A stretch of DNA of 64,000 nucleotides, taken from NCBI GenBank assembly GCA_905479325.1, contig CAJQLW010000013.1:42929-106928 (forward strand), in the 5' to 3' direction. The position numbers and the translations under genes are program-made. The notes below the pieces were generated by a model, which was not told the DNA's origin, searched no databases, and was given only the letters and a program-made list of their open reading frames with translations. Of the stretch, positions 7,693 to 17,257 are shown in pieces. This stretch comes from an uncultured Flavobacteriales bacterium. Its GTDB lineage: Bacteria; Bacteroidota; Bacteroidia; Flavobacteriales_E; Vicingaceae. How positions within the stretch are numbered: position 1 is the stretch's first letter; each line of letters begins with the position of its first letter.

Positions 7693-9422
7693 TTGCAATT
7701 CTGGTTGTATGTTTTTCTTGCATTCGCTTCGCCTAAGTTGGCAGCTTTTAAAAAAGCACTGCAGGCGGCGTTTTTGTTTCCTATGTTTTGTTCAATTATT
7801 CCTTCTAAAAAATAGGCTCGGGCATACCTTGGGTTAATTTGTTGAGCTTTTTTGAGGTCTTGTTGTGCTAATGTTACCTTTTGTATTTTCAGGTATGCAA
7901 AGGCTCTGTTGGTGTATGAATCTGCTCGAGGATCAAGTTTAATGCTTTCAGAATAATCAGAAATGGCTTCGTTTAAGCGGTTGAGATTAGAGAATTCATT
8001 CGCTCGATTAAAGTACGCATCAGCATGTGGTCTTAAGCGTATTGCTGTGTCAAAATCTTTTATGGCAGCACTTGAATTTCCGGCTTGAGCGTACAAGTTG
8101 CCTCTGTTGGAATAGGCGTCAGCATAGTTGGGTTGAATTTGTATGGCTTGGTTAAAATAATTGAATGCTTGCTGACTTTGATTTTGTTTTAGAGCGAAAG
8201 AGCCTAAGTTATTGTAGGCCTGAGATACGGTAGGGTGCGTTTCAATCACAGATTCCCATAATGTTTGGTCGTTCTGCCATATTTGAACGCGTTGAAAAGA
8301 AGTGGTGGTTAAAATAAAAATTGGGATTACAGCTGCTACTAAAAGGTTAGATTCTTTTACCTTCTGTAGTGCCGATCCTAAAATGAGCAACAACCCAAAT
8401 AGAGGTAAGTAAATGTAACGGTCGGTGGTTATTTGGTTGCCAAACGGTACAAATTGAAGCACTAAAAATATGGTTATGATGAACCAGAAAGAACCAAAAA
8501 TAATCAGTTTTTTGTTTCTAACCTTAAAAAGTCCTAAAGCGATGACTATAAGGAGAATGGGGCTGAGGTAAAACAGAGAAGGCAAGTGACCATCGGTTAA
8601 TTCAGGGTAGGGGTAAAATGCAGAAAGTGGGTACGGAAGGAGAAATTTAATGGGATAAAAAAGAAAAGAATTAGACACCAAGAAAACTCGATCTATTGAA
8701 CTAAAAGCCGCGCTTAAGTCTGATAAGTGCCCCGCAGTTTCTCTCCCCAATAGAGTGACAATTCCAAAAATGAGCGATATAAGTAGAAACGGAATTTTTT
8801 GAAAGAAGAGTTTTAATTCAAATTTCGCCGAGCTGAAATAATCATAAGCAAATAGAACAATTGGGAAAATAACCGCCGCCGATTTAGACAGGCAAGACAA
8901 AATAAACAAGACCAAACAGTAGGTCCAAAATTTAATATTTCCTTCATTTTTATACCGGATGTAAAACCAAAATGCGAGCAAAAAAAAGAACGAAAAAAGC
9001 AAGTTGCTAAATGCTGAAACCCAAGCGACACTTTCTACCTGCATGGGATGTATTACAAAAACAGCAGTTAACACAACGGGAAGGTTATTTGACTTTAGGA
9101 AACTTCGTAACAATTTAAAAACGAGAAAGCTGTTTATAATGTGAAGCAAAAGAGACAAGCCATGAAAGGCTGTCGGCTTCATTCCAAAAAATGTATTTGT
9201 TGCGGCGTAAATTATTGTAGTAACTGGTTGATACATTCCCACAAAGTAGGTGGTGAATATTCCTTTTATTGATTCGAAATTTAGCGAACGCACGAAAGGG
9301 TTTTCAACCACTTGAACATGGTCGTCGAGGTAGGTGAATGAATTGCTTAAGCCTGGCACGTAAACCACGCAAGCTAATACGATAATTGCTAACCAATAAC
9401 GCGCGTTTTTACTCCATTCCAT
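7689..9422 (-). CDS. Multi-pass membrane protein with C-terminal TPR repeats (TMTC/O-mannosyltransferase-like)
   Basis: 577 residues. The first ~400 hold about ten hydrophobic helices, and the extracytoplasmic loop after helix 1 has YLDDHVQVVENPFV and then GMYQPVTT, features shared with TMTC-type and other GT-C glycosyltransferases. Residues from about 410 to the end form at least four tetratricopeptide repeats, recognisable by repeated NYADAYSNRGN/RADSYTNRAF-type units. This combination suggests a membrane glycosyltransferase using a lipid-linked sugar, with a TPR part for partner binding, but no activity has been shown for this gene. It is followed downstream by prmC in convergent orientation and preceded by a histidine kinase. 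Confidence 0.7.
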   Translation of the reverse strand: MEWSKNARYWLAIIVLACVVYVPGLSNSFTYLDDHVQVVENPFVRSLNFESIKGIFTTYFVGMYQPVTTIIYAATNTFFGMKPTAFHGLSLLLHIINSFLVFKLLRSFLKSNNLPVVLTAVFVIHPMQVESVAWVSAFSNLLFSFFFLLAFWFYIRYKNEGNIKFWTYCLVLFILSCLSKSAAVIFPIVLFAYDYFSSAKFELKLFFQKIPFLLISLIFGIVTLLGRETAGHLSDLSAAFSSIDRVFLVSNSFLFYPIKFLLPYPLSAFYPYPELTDGHLPSLFYLSPILLIVIALGLFKVRNKKLIIFGSFWFIITIFLVLQFVPFGNQITTDRYIYLPLFGLLLILGSALQKVKESNLLVAAVIPIFILTTTSFQRVQIWQNDQTLWESVIETHPTVSQAYNNLGSFALKQNQSQQAFNYFNQAIQIQPNYADAYSNRGNLYAQAGNSSAAIKDFDTAIRLRPHADAYFNRANEFSNLNRLNEAISDYSESIKLDPRADSYTNRAFAYLKIQKVTLAQQDLKKAQQINPRYARAYFLEGIIEQNIGNKNAACSAFLKAANLGEANARKTYNQNCN

Positions 9423-9431
9423 ACTATAATA

Positions 9432-11495
9432 TTACGAAATAGACCTCCACTTTATGAAGTACTGTACTCCATTTTCATTTGTACACTCCATTTCCGCATC
9501 AAGCTGAAGTACCAGAGTATCGATCAGCAGGAAACCAAATGAATCTTGTTTTTTTACCTTATCTTCAGATTCAAAGCCAATTCCATTGTCAGCTATTTGT
9601 AAATGAATAAAATCGCCTTTTTTACGCAAGGAGATACTTATTTTCCCTTTTGTGCCCTTTGGGAAAGCGTGTTTTAAGGTATTTGAAACAATTTCGTTAA
9701 TCAGCAAACCACAAGGAATAGATTCATCTAAATTTAAATTGATTTTTTCTAAATCCATATTGGCCTTTATTTTAAGTCGGTCAACTTGATAGGTTTCTAT
9801 TAGTTGGTTCACCAAAACCTCAATGTATTCGCTAAATGGAGCTTCAATGCCGTCGGTTTTTTTATAAAGACTTTCATGAATTAATGACATTGAATTAATT
9901 CTGCTTTTACAGTCGGTAATAACTTTTTGAACTCTATCATCTGAAATGTATTCAGTTTGGAGGCTCAACATGCTGGAAATTACCTGTAAGTTATTTTTAA
10001 CCCGATGATGAATTTCATTAAGTAGTGACTCTTTCTTTCTTAGTTCTCTTTCTACCTCTAGTTGTTTGTTTGCTAGCTTTACTGAAAGGATTCTGTTTTT
10101 GTACAAGAATACACTAACTAGAATTAATAAAAGTAGGGCAAAAGAGGCTACCAAAATAGCTACAATAAGTTGTTGTTCCTTTTTGGAACTAATCTGTTCT
10201 TGAATTGCTGTTTTTTCCTTTTCTAGTAACAATTCAAATTCCACCTGTTCAATGTGGTACTGGTGCTTTTTAGCATACTCTTTCAGAACTTTAGGGTCCA
10301 AGTCTAAGCTGTCTTCAAATTGATTGTAAATCTTTAAATAGTGGAAACTGCTATCAATACGCCCGAGTGCTTCATAAATGTTTGATAATTGCTCTGAGGC
10401 ACTTTTTAAGCTTTCAAAGTGTTGGATAGAGTCAGCTATTGAATAGGCTTTATTAGCAGCTAGGAGTGACTTCTCCATATAATTTTTTCGTTGAAATATT
10501 TTCGATTGAATTAAAAACCCTTCGGAAACTCCCGCAGCATATTTCGTTTTTCTATTAGCTTTGATTGCTAGTTTATTGTAGTAGGTTGCGCTATCGTATT
10601 TCTCAATACCTAAGTAACCTTCGCTTAAAAAAAGGTATGAATTTGCTGCTTTTATATCACTGTTGTTCAGGTTAAAGTATTTTATTGCACGAAGCTGTTG
10701 ATTAATACTAGTACGATATTTCTTTAACTCTAAGTTTACTAAACCAATGTTAGAAAGAGCAATATTAACTCCACGAGTATCATCATGGGATTCAAAGCCT
10801 GCCAACGCAAGTTCATAGTACTGCATTGACTGGTCAAAATCTTCTAAAAAATAGAAAATGTTTCCTACCTGCAGGTAGCTCATCGCCAGCTTTCCTTTAT
10901 TTTGTGCTGTTTTAAAAATCTCCAACGCCTTAAAAGTCCACTTTAAGGCTTCTTCATAATCTCCTTTTGCGTAATAAATACCTGACTTGTTAATGGTCAG
11001 GTTTCCTGCTTCATCATTGTTGCCTAACGTTTCGTGTAAATCAAGTGCTTGGTCGATGTGGTAATGACTGCTGTCATATTCAAAACTATGAAAGTAGTGG
11101 GGAGCCATTAATTGGTGCAAAACAGCTTTATTTTCAAGCTCATTATTTTTATTTGACTCTTTAATTCTCTTTGCAAGAAAGTTTTTGGCAATGTTGTATT
11201 GAAACGACTTTTTTAAAAATAAACTGTACGTTTTAACTACTTTTTTATAATCACCCGTATTAAGTTTATTTAAAGGTAGTTGTCTGAACTGTTTTGATGC
11301 AAAATTATAATTCAGCGTATCGCCATTTTGGTAATGAAATTCAAGTGTTTTTTGCCAGCCGTTTGCTTGTTTAATTAATTCTTCTGATTGCACCAACTCT
11401 GTTAAACTATCAGGTATTAATTCCTGAGAAAGTAGAGTTTGCTGAAAAAATAAACAAAAAAGAAAGCCAATAAAAAAAGACTTAGAATGTTTCAT
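9432..11495 (-). CDS. TPR-containing sensor histidine kinase (HisKA_2 type)
   Basis: 687 residues. An N-terminal signal peptide is followed by a TPR-rich extracytoplasmic sensor region (about 30-420), one membrane helix near 445-465, a short coiled coil, and the kinase core. The phosphoacceptor histidine lies in LNEIHHRVKNNLQ, the HisKA_2 (PF07568) signature, and the ATPase has the N box NEIVSNTLKHAF and G box ADNGIGF. Such kinases usually signal to a separate LytTR or other response regulator, but none lies next to it. The gene is nine bases from fbp on the same strand, so it may be co-transcribed. Confidence 0.88.
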   Translation of the reverse strand: MKHSKSFFIGFLFCLFFQQTLLSQELIPDSLTELVQSEELIKQANGWQKTLEFHYQNGDTLNYNFASKQFRQLPLNKLNTGDYKKVVKTYSLFLKKSFQYNIAKNFLAKRIKESNKNNELENKAVLHQLMAPHYFHSFEYDSSHYHIDQALDLHETLGNNDEAGNLTINKSGIYYAKGDYEEALKWTFKALEIFKTAQNKGKLAMSYLQVGNIFYFLEDFDQSMQYYELALAGFESHDDTRGVNIALSNIGLVNLELKKYRTSINQQLRAIKYFNLNNSDIKAANSYLFLSEGYLGIEKYDSATYYNKLAIKANRKTKYAAGVSEGFLIQSKIFQRKNYMEKSLLAANKAYSIADSIQHFESLKSASEQLSNIYEALGRIDSSFHYLKIYNQFEDSLDLDPKVLKEYAKKHQYHIEQVEFELLLEKEKTAIQEQISSKKEQQLIVAILVASFALLLLILVSVFLYKNRILSVKLANKQLEVERELRKKESLLNEIHHRVKNNLQVISSMLSLQTEYISDDRVQKVITDCKSRINSMSLIHESLYKKTDGIEAPFSEYIEVLVNQLIETYQVDRLKIKANMDLEKINLNLDESIPCGLLINEIVSNTLKHAFPKGTKGKISISLRKKGDFIHLQIADNGIGFESEDKVKKQDSFGFLLIDTLVLQLDAEMECTNENGVQYFIKWRSIS

Positions 11496-11504
11496 TCTAC
11501 CGCT

Positions 11505-12503
11505 CTAATTATAAAATTCTAATAGTTTCTCAACCATTTTTTCAGAACCCATAATTGTTGGTACCCTTTGGTGTAGTTCAGTGGGTGTTACCTCCATTAT
11601 TCTTTGAGTACCGGTATTTGCTGTGCCACCGGCTTGTTCCATTAAAAATGCCATAGGATTACATTCGTACAACAAACGTAATTTACCATTGGGCGCTTTA
11701 CTTGTTTCGGGGTAAATAAAAATTCCTCCCTTAATCATGTTCCTATGAAAGTCGGTTACCATTGAGCCAATGTAACGCGCAGAATAAGGTCTTTTCGTTT
11801 CTTTATCTATTTCTTTACAATAGTCAATGTAATTTTTTATTGCATCTGAACAATAGGCTAAATTCCCCTCATTGATAGAGTAAATTTTTCCATTTTTCGG
11901 AATTGTTAGATTTGGATGTGATAAGCAAAATTCACCAATCGATGGGTCTAAAGTGAAGCCATTCACTCCATTGCCTGTAGTGTACACCAACATGGTAGAG
12001 GATCCATAAATTACGTAGCCTGCTGCTACTTGGTTTTCTCCTTTTTGTAAAAAGTCAGCCTCAGTGGCTAAAGTTCCCACTTCAGAAACTCTGCGGTAAA
12101 TACTAAATATTGTCCCAATTGAAACATTCACATCAATGTTTGAAGAGCCATCGAGTGGGTCAAAAGCAACAATGTATTTCCCGTTTTTAGAACGAAGACT
12201 GTCAAAAGCCAGAAAATCATCGTTTTCTTCCGAAGCAATTCCACATGCTTCACCCCCGTTTTTTAAGGCGGCAATAAATTGGTCGTCGGCAAAAACGTCC
12301 AACTTTTGTTGAGTTTCTCCTTGAATGTTCTCTTGGGTTGTAGCGCCTAAAATGTCAGCTAAGCCAGCTTTGTTTACCTCTCTATTCACAATTTTTGAGG
12401 CGATTACAATGTCATTTAACAATCTTGTCAATTCTCCACTTGCAAACGGAAAGTCATCTTGCTTTTCTATAATAAACTCACTGAGTGTTTTAACTCCTGA
12501 CAT
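11505..12503 (-). CDS. fbp: Class I fructose-1,6-bisphosphatase
   Basis: Removes the 1-phosphate of fructose-1,6-bisphosphate in gluconeogenesis. The protein is 332 residues, the usual class I length. The metal-binding block [10 protein letters not shown] is at about residues 116-125, and the substrate-binding part with [12 protein letters not shown] is near the C terminus. The cytoplasmic enzyme is expected to be sensitive to AMP, as in the family. It starts with ATG at 12503 and diverges from the GNAT gene. A GATATTTG sequence about 25-35 bases upstream resembles the -7 consensus with one mismatch. Confidence 0.96.
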   Translation of the reverse strand: MSGVKTLSEFIIEKQDDFPFASGELTRLLNDIVIASKIVNREVNKAGLADILGATTQENIQGETQQKLDVFADDQFIAALKNGGEACGIASEENDDFLAFDSLRSKNGKYIVAFDPLDGSSNIDVNVSIGTIFSIYRRVSEVGTLATEADFLQKGENQVAAGYVIYGSSTMLVYTTGNGVNGFTLDPSIGEFCLSHPNLTIPKNGKIYSINEGNLAYCSDAIKNYIDYCKEIDKETKRPYSARYIGSMVTDFHRNMIKGGIFIYPETSKAPNGKLRLLYECNPMAFLMEQAGGTANTGTQRIMEVTPTELHQRVPTIMGSEKMVEKLLEFYN

Positions 12504-12600
12504 GGCGATTTTGATTTAGTTATCTTAAAGGCGACAAATATCGTAAAATTCAAAGGTTTACTAAACTGCAAAAATTCAGATGATTTCAATGTTCAATCAC

Positions 12601-12608
12601 TAAATTTG
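12601..12608 (+). promoter_or_regulatory. Promoter -7 box TAAATTTG for the GNAT-aspartate kinase pair
   Basis: An exact TAnnTTTG match 11 bases before the ATG at 12620, which predicts a very short leader. No clear -33 TTG is present. Confidence 0.42.
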
Positions 12609-12619
12609 CACTAAAAATC

Positions 12620-13093
12620 ATGGATTTTGTCATTCGCAAAGGTCGCAAAACCGATTGCAAGAGAACATTGGAGTTAATTCAAGAGTTAGCTGAATACGAA
12701 AAAGCGCCCAATGAGGTTACCATTAGCTTAGAAGAGTTAGAGATTGATGGTTTTGGAGAAAATAGCATTTATGAGCTTCTTGTTGCAGAGCAAAATAACC
12801 AAATCATTGGCATTGCTTTATTTTATGAAAAATATTCAACTTGGAAGGGAAGATGTTTGTATTTAGAAGATTTAGTGGTTACAAAAGCGAAGCGGGGCAT
12901 AGGCGCAGGCAAGGCATTGTTTGAAGCTGTTATTGCAGTTGCAAAAGAGAAGGAAAGTGGCAGAATGGAATGGCAGGTTTTAGACTGGAATACACCGGCA
13001 ATCGATTTTTACAAATCTTATCAAGCGGAGTTAGATGGAACTTGGTTTAATGGAAGATTCACAAGAGAGCAACTAGAGCATATTAAATTATAA
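12620..13093 (+). CDS. GNAT family N-acetyltransferase
   Basis: A 157-residue single-domain GNAT acetyltransferase. It resembles the spermidine/spermine acetyltransferase-like branch, with YLEDLVV in the central strand, the acetyl-CoA pyrophosphate loop at about KAKRGIGAGK, and WNTPAIDFYKS in motif B. It transfers an acetyl group from acetyl-CoA to an amine, and the substrate is not known. It ends four bases before the aspartate kinase start, so the two are probably co-transcribed from the promoter at 12601. Confidence 0.85.
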   Translation: MDFVIRKGRKTDCKRTLELIQELAEYEKAPNEVTISLEELEIDGFGENSIYELLVAEQNNQIIGIALFYEKYSTWKGRCLYLEDLVVTKAKRGIGAGKALFEAVIAVAKEKESGRMEWQVLDWNTPAIDFYKSYQAELDGTWFNGRFTREQLEHIKL

Positions 13094-13096
13094 TGG

Positions 13097-14353
13097 ATGA
13101 GAGTATTTAAATTTGGTGGAGCTTCGGTTAAAGATGCAGAAGGTGTAAAAAATGCAGCCCGAATTATAGAAAGTCACAAAGGTGATCAACTTGTTGTAAT
13201 TGTTTCGGCAATGGGCAAAACAACCAATGCCTTAGAAGAATTGCTGACTTTGCATTTAACTAGAAGCGAAGCTGTTTTTCAAAAGTTAGAAGAAATCAAA
13301 TCATTTCATTTTGAAATCTGCAACAATTTATTTGAGAATAAAAAAGAAGCAATTTTTCAAGAGCTACACAATACATTTGTAGAAGCAGAGTGGCAAATTG
13401 AAGACGAACCCATAGGTACTTCAGGGTTTGAGTATGATCAATTGATTGGCTTAGGTGAGCTTTTGTCAACAAAAATTTTGTCGGCCTATTTAAGCTCAAC
13501 ATTGGTAAAAAATAGTTGGATAGATGCGAGAGATGTTGTTCGAACGGACAATACATATCAGGCTGCGATAGTTGATTGGAAGGAAACAGAACAGTTAATT
13601 CAACAAAAGTTTAAGACGTTAAACGAATCAGTAATAATAACGCAAGGTTTTATTGGTTCAAGTTCTGAGAATTTCACCACCACTTTGGGCAGAGAAGGAT
13701 CAGATTTTTCTGCGGCAATATTTGCAAGCATATTAAATGCAACAGAGGTTGTAATTTGGAAAGATGTGGAGGGAATGCTAAATGCTGATCCTAAACATTA
13801 CGAATCTACTGTAAAGCTTGAAAATATCTCTTATAAAGAAGCGGTAGAGTTGGCGTATTACGGCGCATCTGTAATTCACCCAAAAACCATAAAGCCCCTT
13901 GAAAATAAAGAGATACCGCTTTATGTGAAATCTTTTAAGAATCCGGCAGCAGAAGGCAGTTTAATAAATAGAGATTCATCAAGAGACAATGAAATCCCAT
14001 CCTATATTCATAAAGAAAATCAAATATTAGTTTCTTTTAGTTCAAGAGATTTTGATTTTATTGACGAAAGAAAACTATCGGAACTTTTTCAACTCTTTTC
14101 AAAAATCGGGCTGTCATTTAACATTTTACAGAATTCTGCAATTAGCTTTACCGTAGCTTTTGATTACAATGAATCTAAAATTAATCGGTTGCGAAAAGAA
14201 GTTTCAGAAAATTATAAAGTAGTGTATAATGAAGGAGCTACTTTGATTACCATTCGCCATTTTACAGAGCAGATTATTGCAGACTTATTGAAAGGCAGAA
14301 CAGTATTATTGGAACAGCGAACTCGAAGTACAGCAAGGTTTGTGTTATCTTAG
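13097..14353 (+). CDS. lysC: Aspartate kinase
   Basis: Phosphorylates aspartate, the first step of lysine, threonine and methionine synthesis. The protein has 418 residues and is monofunctional, with no homoserine dehydrogenase part. The N-terminal ATP site KFGGASV is at residues 4-10, the LGREGSDFSA substrate block is in the middle, and a regulatory C-terminal region from about 310 would hold the ACT domains, although it is rather diverged. The start is the ATG at 13097. An ATG at 13093 is in another frame and soon stops. It is co-directional with and four bases from the acetyltransferase. Confidence 0.9.
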   Translation: MRVFKFGGASVKDAEGVKNAARIIESHKGDQLVVIVSAMGKTTNALEELLTLHLTRSEAVFQKLEEIKSFHFEICNNLFENKKEAIFQELHNTFVEAEWQIEDEPIGTSGFEYDQLIGLGELLSTKILSAYLSSTLVKNSWIDARDVVRTDNTYQAAIVDWKETEQLIQQKFKTLNESVIITQGFIGSSSENFTTTLGREGSDFSAAIFASILNATEVVIWKDVEGMLNADPKHYESTVKLENISYKEAVELAYYGASVIHPKTIKPLENKEIPLYVKSFKNPAAEGSLINRDSSRDNEIPSYIHKENQILVSFSSRDFDFIDERKLSELFQLFSKIGLSFNILQNSAISFTVAFDYNESKINRLRKEVSENYKVVYNEGATLITIRHFTEQIIADLLKGRTVLLEQRTRSTARFVLS

Positions 14354-14428
14354 CTCTATTTAAGCGTTGGTAACAAGCTGGGAAACCCGTCAACTCAAGA
14401 AAAACAGAAGATTAAATTGATAATTTTG

Positions 14429-14436
14429 TATCTTTG
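14429..14436 (+). promoter_or_regulatory. Promoter -7 box TATCTTTG of the first toxin-antitoxin pair
   Basis: An exact TAnnTTTG match 17 bases before the antitoxin-like ATG at 14454. No TTG at the expected -33 distance was found. Confidence 0.5.
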
Positions 14437-14453
14437 ATAAAACGCTGAATAAA

Positions 14454-14687
14454 ATGAATTTAGAAGCTCGAAAAATAGAATTTGTACAAGAATTTTTAAA
14501 ACTTCAAAGTGAAGAAGCTGTCTCACGTCTCGAAAAAATTTTGAAAAAAGAAAAAAACGCTTCAGACGAACGGGTATTTGAGCCTATGAATCAAGATGAA
14601 CTTAATAAAAGAATTGATAAATCTGAATCTGATTTTAGAAACAATCGATTTAAAAGTAGTTCTGAACTTATAGCCAAATACGAATAA
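14454..14687 (+). CDS. Small antitoxin-like protein (partner of a ParE/RelE toxin remnant)
   Basis: A 77-residue, highly charged, probably helical protein without a clear family signature. The N-terminal half (about 1-40) has a heptad-like pattern, and the middle has the basic-acidic stretch KKEKNASDERV. I call it an antitoxin from position: its TAA overlaps by one base (TAATG) the start of a downstream gene that reads as a ParE/RelE-family toxin. Antitoxins of this size commonly precede such toxins in Bacteroidota. It is intact even though the toxin is interrupted. Confidence 0.6.
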   Translation: MNLEARKIEFVQEFLKLQSEEAVSRLEKILKKEKNASDERVFEPMNQDELNKRIDKSESDFRNNRFKSSSELIAKYE

Positions 14688-15004
14688 TGACTTTGAAAAT
14701 TATTTGGTCGTAATTTGCTGAAAATAAAATTGATAAAATTTACGAGTATTATGAAAAGAAGGTTAGTGCCAGGATTGCTAAAAAACTTGTGAAAGGAATT
14801 ATCAACGAACCAAAAAAGTTGTTACAATCACCATTAATGGGACAAGAAGAAGAATTACTAAAACAAAGAGAAATTCATTATCGATATTTAATATTCAAAA
14901 ACTACAAACTGATTTATTCTGTGGATACAGAAAACGGTTTTATAAAAATCGCTGACGTTTTTGATACACGACAAAATCCACCAAAAATTAAACGGACAAA
15001 ATAA
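14687..15004 (+). pseudogene. ParE/RelE-family toxin interrupted by an in-frame TAA at codon 9
   Basis: From the ATG at 14687 the frame reads MTLKIIWS, then TAA (14711-14713), then FAENKIDKIYEYYEKKVS and on without another stop to 15004, giving 105 codons, the usual length of a ParE/RelE toxin. The part after the stop has the family features: a helical segment with RIAKKLVKGI, the turn EPKKLLQSPLMGQ, HYRYLIFKNYKLIYSV in the beta sheet, and a C-terminal DVFDTRQNP. A one-base change (for example GAA to TAA) would explain the break. Translation could restart only at a GTG at 14789, which would lose the first strand. A nonsense pseudogene or a sequence error are both possible. Confidence 0.72.
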
Positions 15005-15283
15005 AAGTCAGTTGCCAACAATTGTTACAAAGCATTGGGCGGGAAGTGCTTTTCGCAAGTTTTAAGTTCTTAGCATGTTTAGTCTCGGCGGGCAAGTTCG
15101 CAGCTCCGAAATGCCCTACGTTTCATATAAGAGCACGTTGCAACCAAAATGCAGAACTGATAGTCTTACTGTTTAAATTTCTGAAAAAGAACTGTATTAA
15201 CAACATATTTTAGGTGCAGAATGGATTAGAAACCTCTCTTTGTTTTTCCCTAAATTTGACAACTTTAAGAATAAGATCTAACT
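15005..15283. repeat. GC-rich structured intergenic segment with an imperfect palindrome and repeated motif
   Basis: 279 bases between the toxin remnant and the first Wzz gene, with no convincing gene. From about 15030 to 15120 the sequence is clearly richer in GC than its surroundings. GGCGGGAAGT (15038) with TTCGCA (15052) recurs as GGCGGGCAAGTTCGCA at 15087. Within the second copy GGGCA (15090-15094) pairs with TGCCC (15112-15116), and TTCG (15097-15100) pairs with CGAA (15107-15110), giving a hairpin. Structured tails of this kind are seen after mobile cassette-like genes in Bacteroidota, but I see no canonical integron attC core. Confidence 0.45.
15251..15258 (+). promoter_or_regulatory. 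Promoter -7 box TAAATTTG for the Wzz/ligase operon
   Basis: An exact TAnnTTTG match 25 bases before the ATG at 15284, and the only good match between the toxin remnant and the operon. The -33 region has no TTG at standard spacing. Confidence 0.5.
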
Positions 15284-16276
15284 ATGAACGAACAGGCTTA
15301 CGACATCAATTCAAATGGTCTAATCCACCTTCTAAGACGAAAACGAAGTATACTGTTGATTACCTCTTTATTGGCATTCATTTCTTCGGTTATTTTTTCT
15401 CTATTGATTGAAGATAAATATGAATCGTCGGTTATTTTATTTCCCTCTACTACAACTTCTATTTCGAGAGCATTGCTAAACGATGAAAATTATAGGGAAA
15501 AGGATTTCTTGGAGTTTGGAGAAGAGGAAGAAGCTGAGCAATTAATTCAATTACTTAGTTCTGATGCAATAAGAGTCCACATTATTGAGAAATTTGATTT
15601 GATGAATCATTACGAAATTAATCCTGAGGCTGAATATCGTCAAACAAAGCTATATGAAGAGTATACAACCAATATTAATTTTTATAGAACAAAGTTTATG
15701 TCGGTCAAAATCGAAGTGATGGATACCGACAAGGAATATGCTGCAAATATTGCAAATGAAATTTCCGTAAAAGTAGAAGAAGTGCGTTCAAATATCTTGA
15801 AGAAAGTTGCTCAGCAAGGTTTTGAAATTGTGCAGCAAGAATACAATAGCTTGGTTGCTGAAATCAATCGAATGGAAGACACCTTGAATCAAATAAGAGC
15901 AAAAGGAGTGCAAGATTATGAGACACAGGTCGAGGTGTTAAGTAACCAGTACGGAGCAGCTCTAGTAAAGGGAAACAATGCTGCTGCTAAGGCAATTGGA
16001 GCCAAGTTAGATACCATATCTAAATATGGGGGGAAATATTTAAGTTTGGTCCAACAAATGGAATACGAAAGAGAAAAGTTAAGTGATTTAAGAAAAGTGT
16101 ACGCTGAAGCACGGGTAAATGCAGAATCGACTATTGATCAGACATTTATTGTCAATCGGGCTTATGCTTCTGAAAAAGCAAGTTACCCGTTAAGGTGGTT
16201 AATTGTTGTAGCTTCAACGATTGCAACATTTCTGTTCACAATCATTGTATTAATATTATTTGACCCAAAAGATTAG
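15284..16276 (+). CDS. Wzz/GumC-type polysaccharide chain-length determinant protein (first copy)
   Basis: 330 residues with the polysaccharide co-polymerase layout. A cytoplasmic N terminus is followed by a membrane helix at about 22-42, a long periplasmic region with charged coiled-coil segments (about 45-300), and a second helix at about 302-325. Just before the last helix is the usual proline-rich approach (SYPLRW). The family sets the length of O-antigen or capsule chains. There is no C-terminal tyrosine kinase domain. It is the first gene of a three-gene operon with a second Wzz-like protein and an O-antigen-ligase-like protein. Confidence 0.82.
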   Translation: MNEQAYDINSNGLIHLLRRKRSILLITSLLAFISSVIFSLLIEDKYESSVILFPSTTTSISRALLNDENYREKDFLEFGEEEEAEQLIQLLSSDAIRVHIIEKFDLMNHYEINPEAEYRQTKLYEEYTTNINFYRTKFMSVKIEVMDTDKEYAANIANEISVKVEEVRSNILKKVAQQGFEIVQQEYNSLVAEINRMEDTLNQIRAKGVQDYETQVEVLSNQYGAALVKGNNAAAKAIGAKLDTISKYGGKYLSLVQQMEYEREKLSDLRKVYAEARVNAESTIDQTFIVNRAYASEKASYPLRWLIVVASTIATFLFTIIVLILFDPKD

Positions 16277-16279
16277 ATT

Positions 16280-17257
16280 ATGAAAGAGAATAGATCATAT
16301 CAAGAGTATTTTACATCTTCATCAAAAATTTTTGAGTTTGCATTTAAAAAGTGGAAATTTTTATTAAGCGTATTTATAGTATCCGCTATATTAGCTTTAG
16401 TTTTTTCAGGACCTAAATTTATTGCTCCAAAATTTGAGGCTCAAGCTGTTGTTTATCCAGCAAACCTAGGAGGTTATTCTGGAGAAACTAGATTAGAACA
16501 AATGTTTCAATATTTACAATCCAATGTCATAAGAGATAGCATAATCAAAAAGTTTAAATTGTATGAAGAGTACGAAATAGATAGTACTAAGCCAACTTCA
16601 AAAAATGCTGTTATTAAAGAATATTCAAATCATATAGAATTTAATAGCACCAAGTTTGAATCAATTGAAATGCTTGCAAAGTCAAAAGATCCTAAAAAAT
16701 CAAAAGCTATTCTAGATGAAGTAATTAAGTTATTAGATGAGATTATTCGCAAAACAGAAAGAGAGAAATACTATGAACACGTAGTGATAGCTAAAAGGTT
16801 ACTTGATCAAAAGAAAAATCAGCTAGATAGTATGCAAGCCATTATTACTGAACTTAGCACGAAGTATGGAATATTAGATTATATTGTTCAGACAGAAATG
16901 GTAACGGAAGGATATATGAAGTTTCTGCTAGAAGGGAAGAAAGGAAAAGACTTTGAAGAGGTTAAGGAGCTTTACAATAATTTAAAAAAATATGGTAGAT
17001 ACTACCATGATTTAAATAGTCAGTTAAATTCTATAAATAATGAGTTCCTAGGGCGCCTAAATCATTATGAAATGTCTGTAAAAGACTACAAAAAGTATTT
17101 AACTCATTCTTATGTGATTGTTGAACCTGAAGTGCCAGACAAAAAAGTTTCTCCTGTAAGATGGTTAATTGTTGTAATGGCTTCTCTATCTTCTGTCTTG
17201 TTCACCTTTATTATTTTGTTAATTGCGGGAGCTCAGAAAGAGTCAGATGTCGAATAA
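16280..17257 (+). CDS. Wzz/GumC-type polysaccharide chain-length determinant protein (second copy)
   Basis: 325 residues with the same layout as the gene three bases upstream: one membrane helix at about 28-48, a periplasmic helical region to about 290, and a final helix preceded by a proline-rich PEVPDKKVSPVRW. The two copies share general pattern and the final RWLIVV but are well diverged, so they are old paralogues rather than a recent duplication. They may form a mixed oligomer. No kinase domain is present. The last 11 bases overlap the start of the ligase gene. Confidence 0.8.
   Translation: MKENRSYQEYFTSSSKIFEFAFKKWKFLLSVFIVSAILALVFSGPKFIAPKFEAQAVVYPANLGGYSGETRLEQMFQYLQSNVIRDSIIKKFKLYEEYEIDSTKPTSKNAVIKEYSNHIEFNSTKFESIEMLAKSKDPKKSKAILDEVIKLLDEIIRKTEREKYYEHVVIAKRLLDQKKNQLDSMQAIITELSTKYGILDYIVQTEMVTEGYMKFLLEGKKGKDFEEVKELYNNLKKYGRYYHDLNSQLNSINNEFLGRLNHYEMSVKDYKKYLTHSYVIVEPEVPDKKVSPVRWLIVVMASLSSVLFTFIILLIAGAQKESDVE

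Noticed and set aside
15005..15150. Integron attC site after the toxin remnant
   Set aside because: No paired GTTRRRY/RYYYAAC core was found. The palindrome and GC-rich repeat are reported, but not as attC.
17223..17246. Upstream TTG start for the ligase-like gene
   Set aside because: It adds only a short charged leader inside the preceding Wzz gene, whereas the ATG at 17247 begins directly before the first membrane helix.
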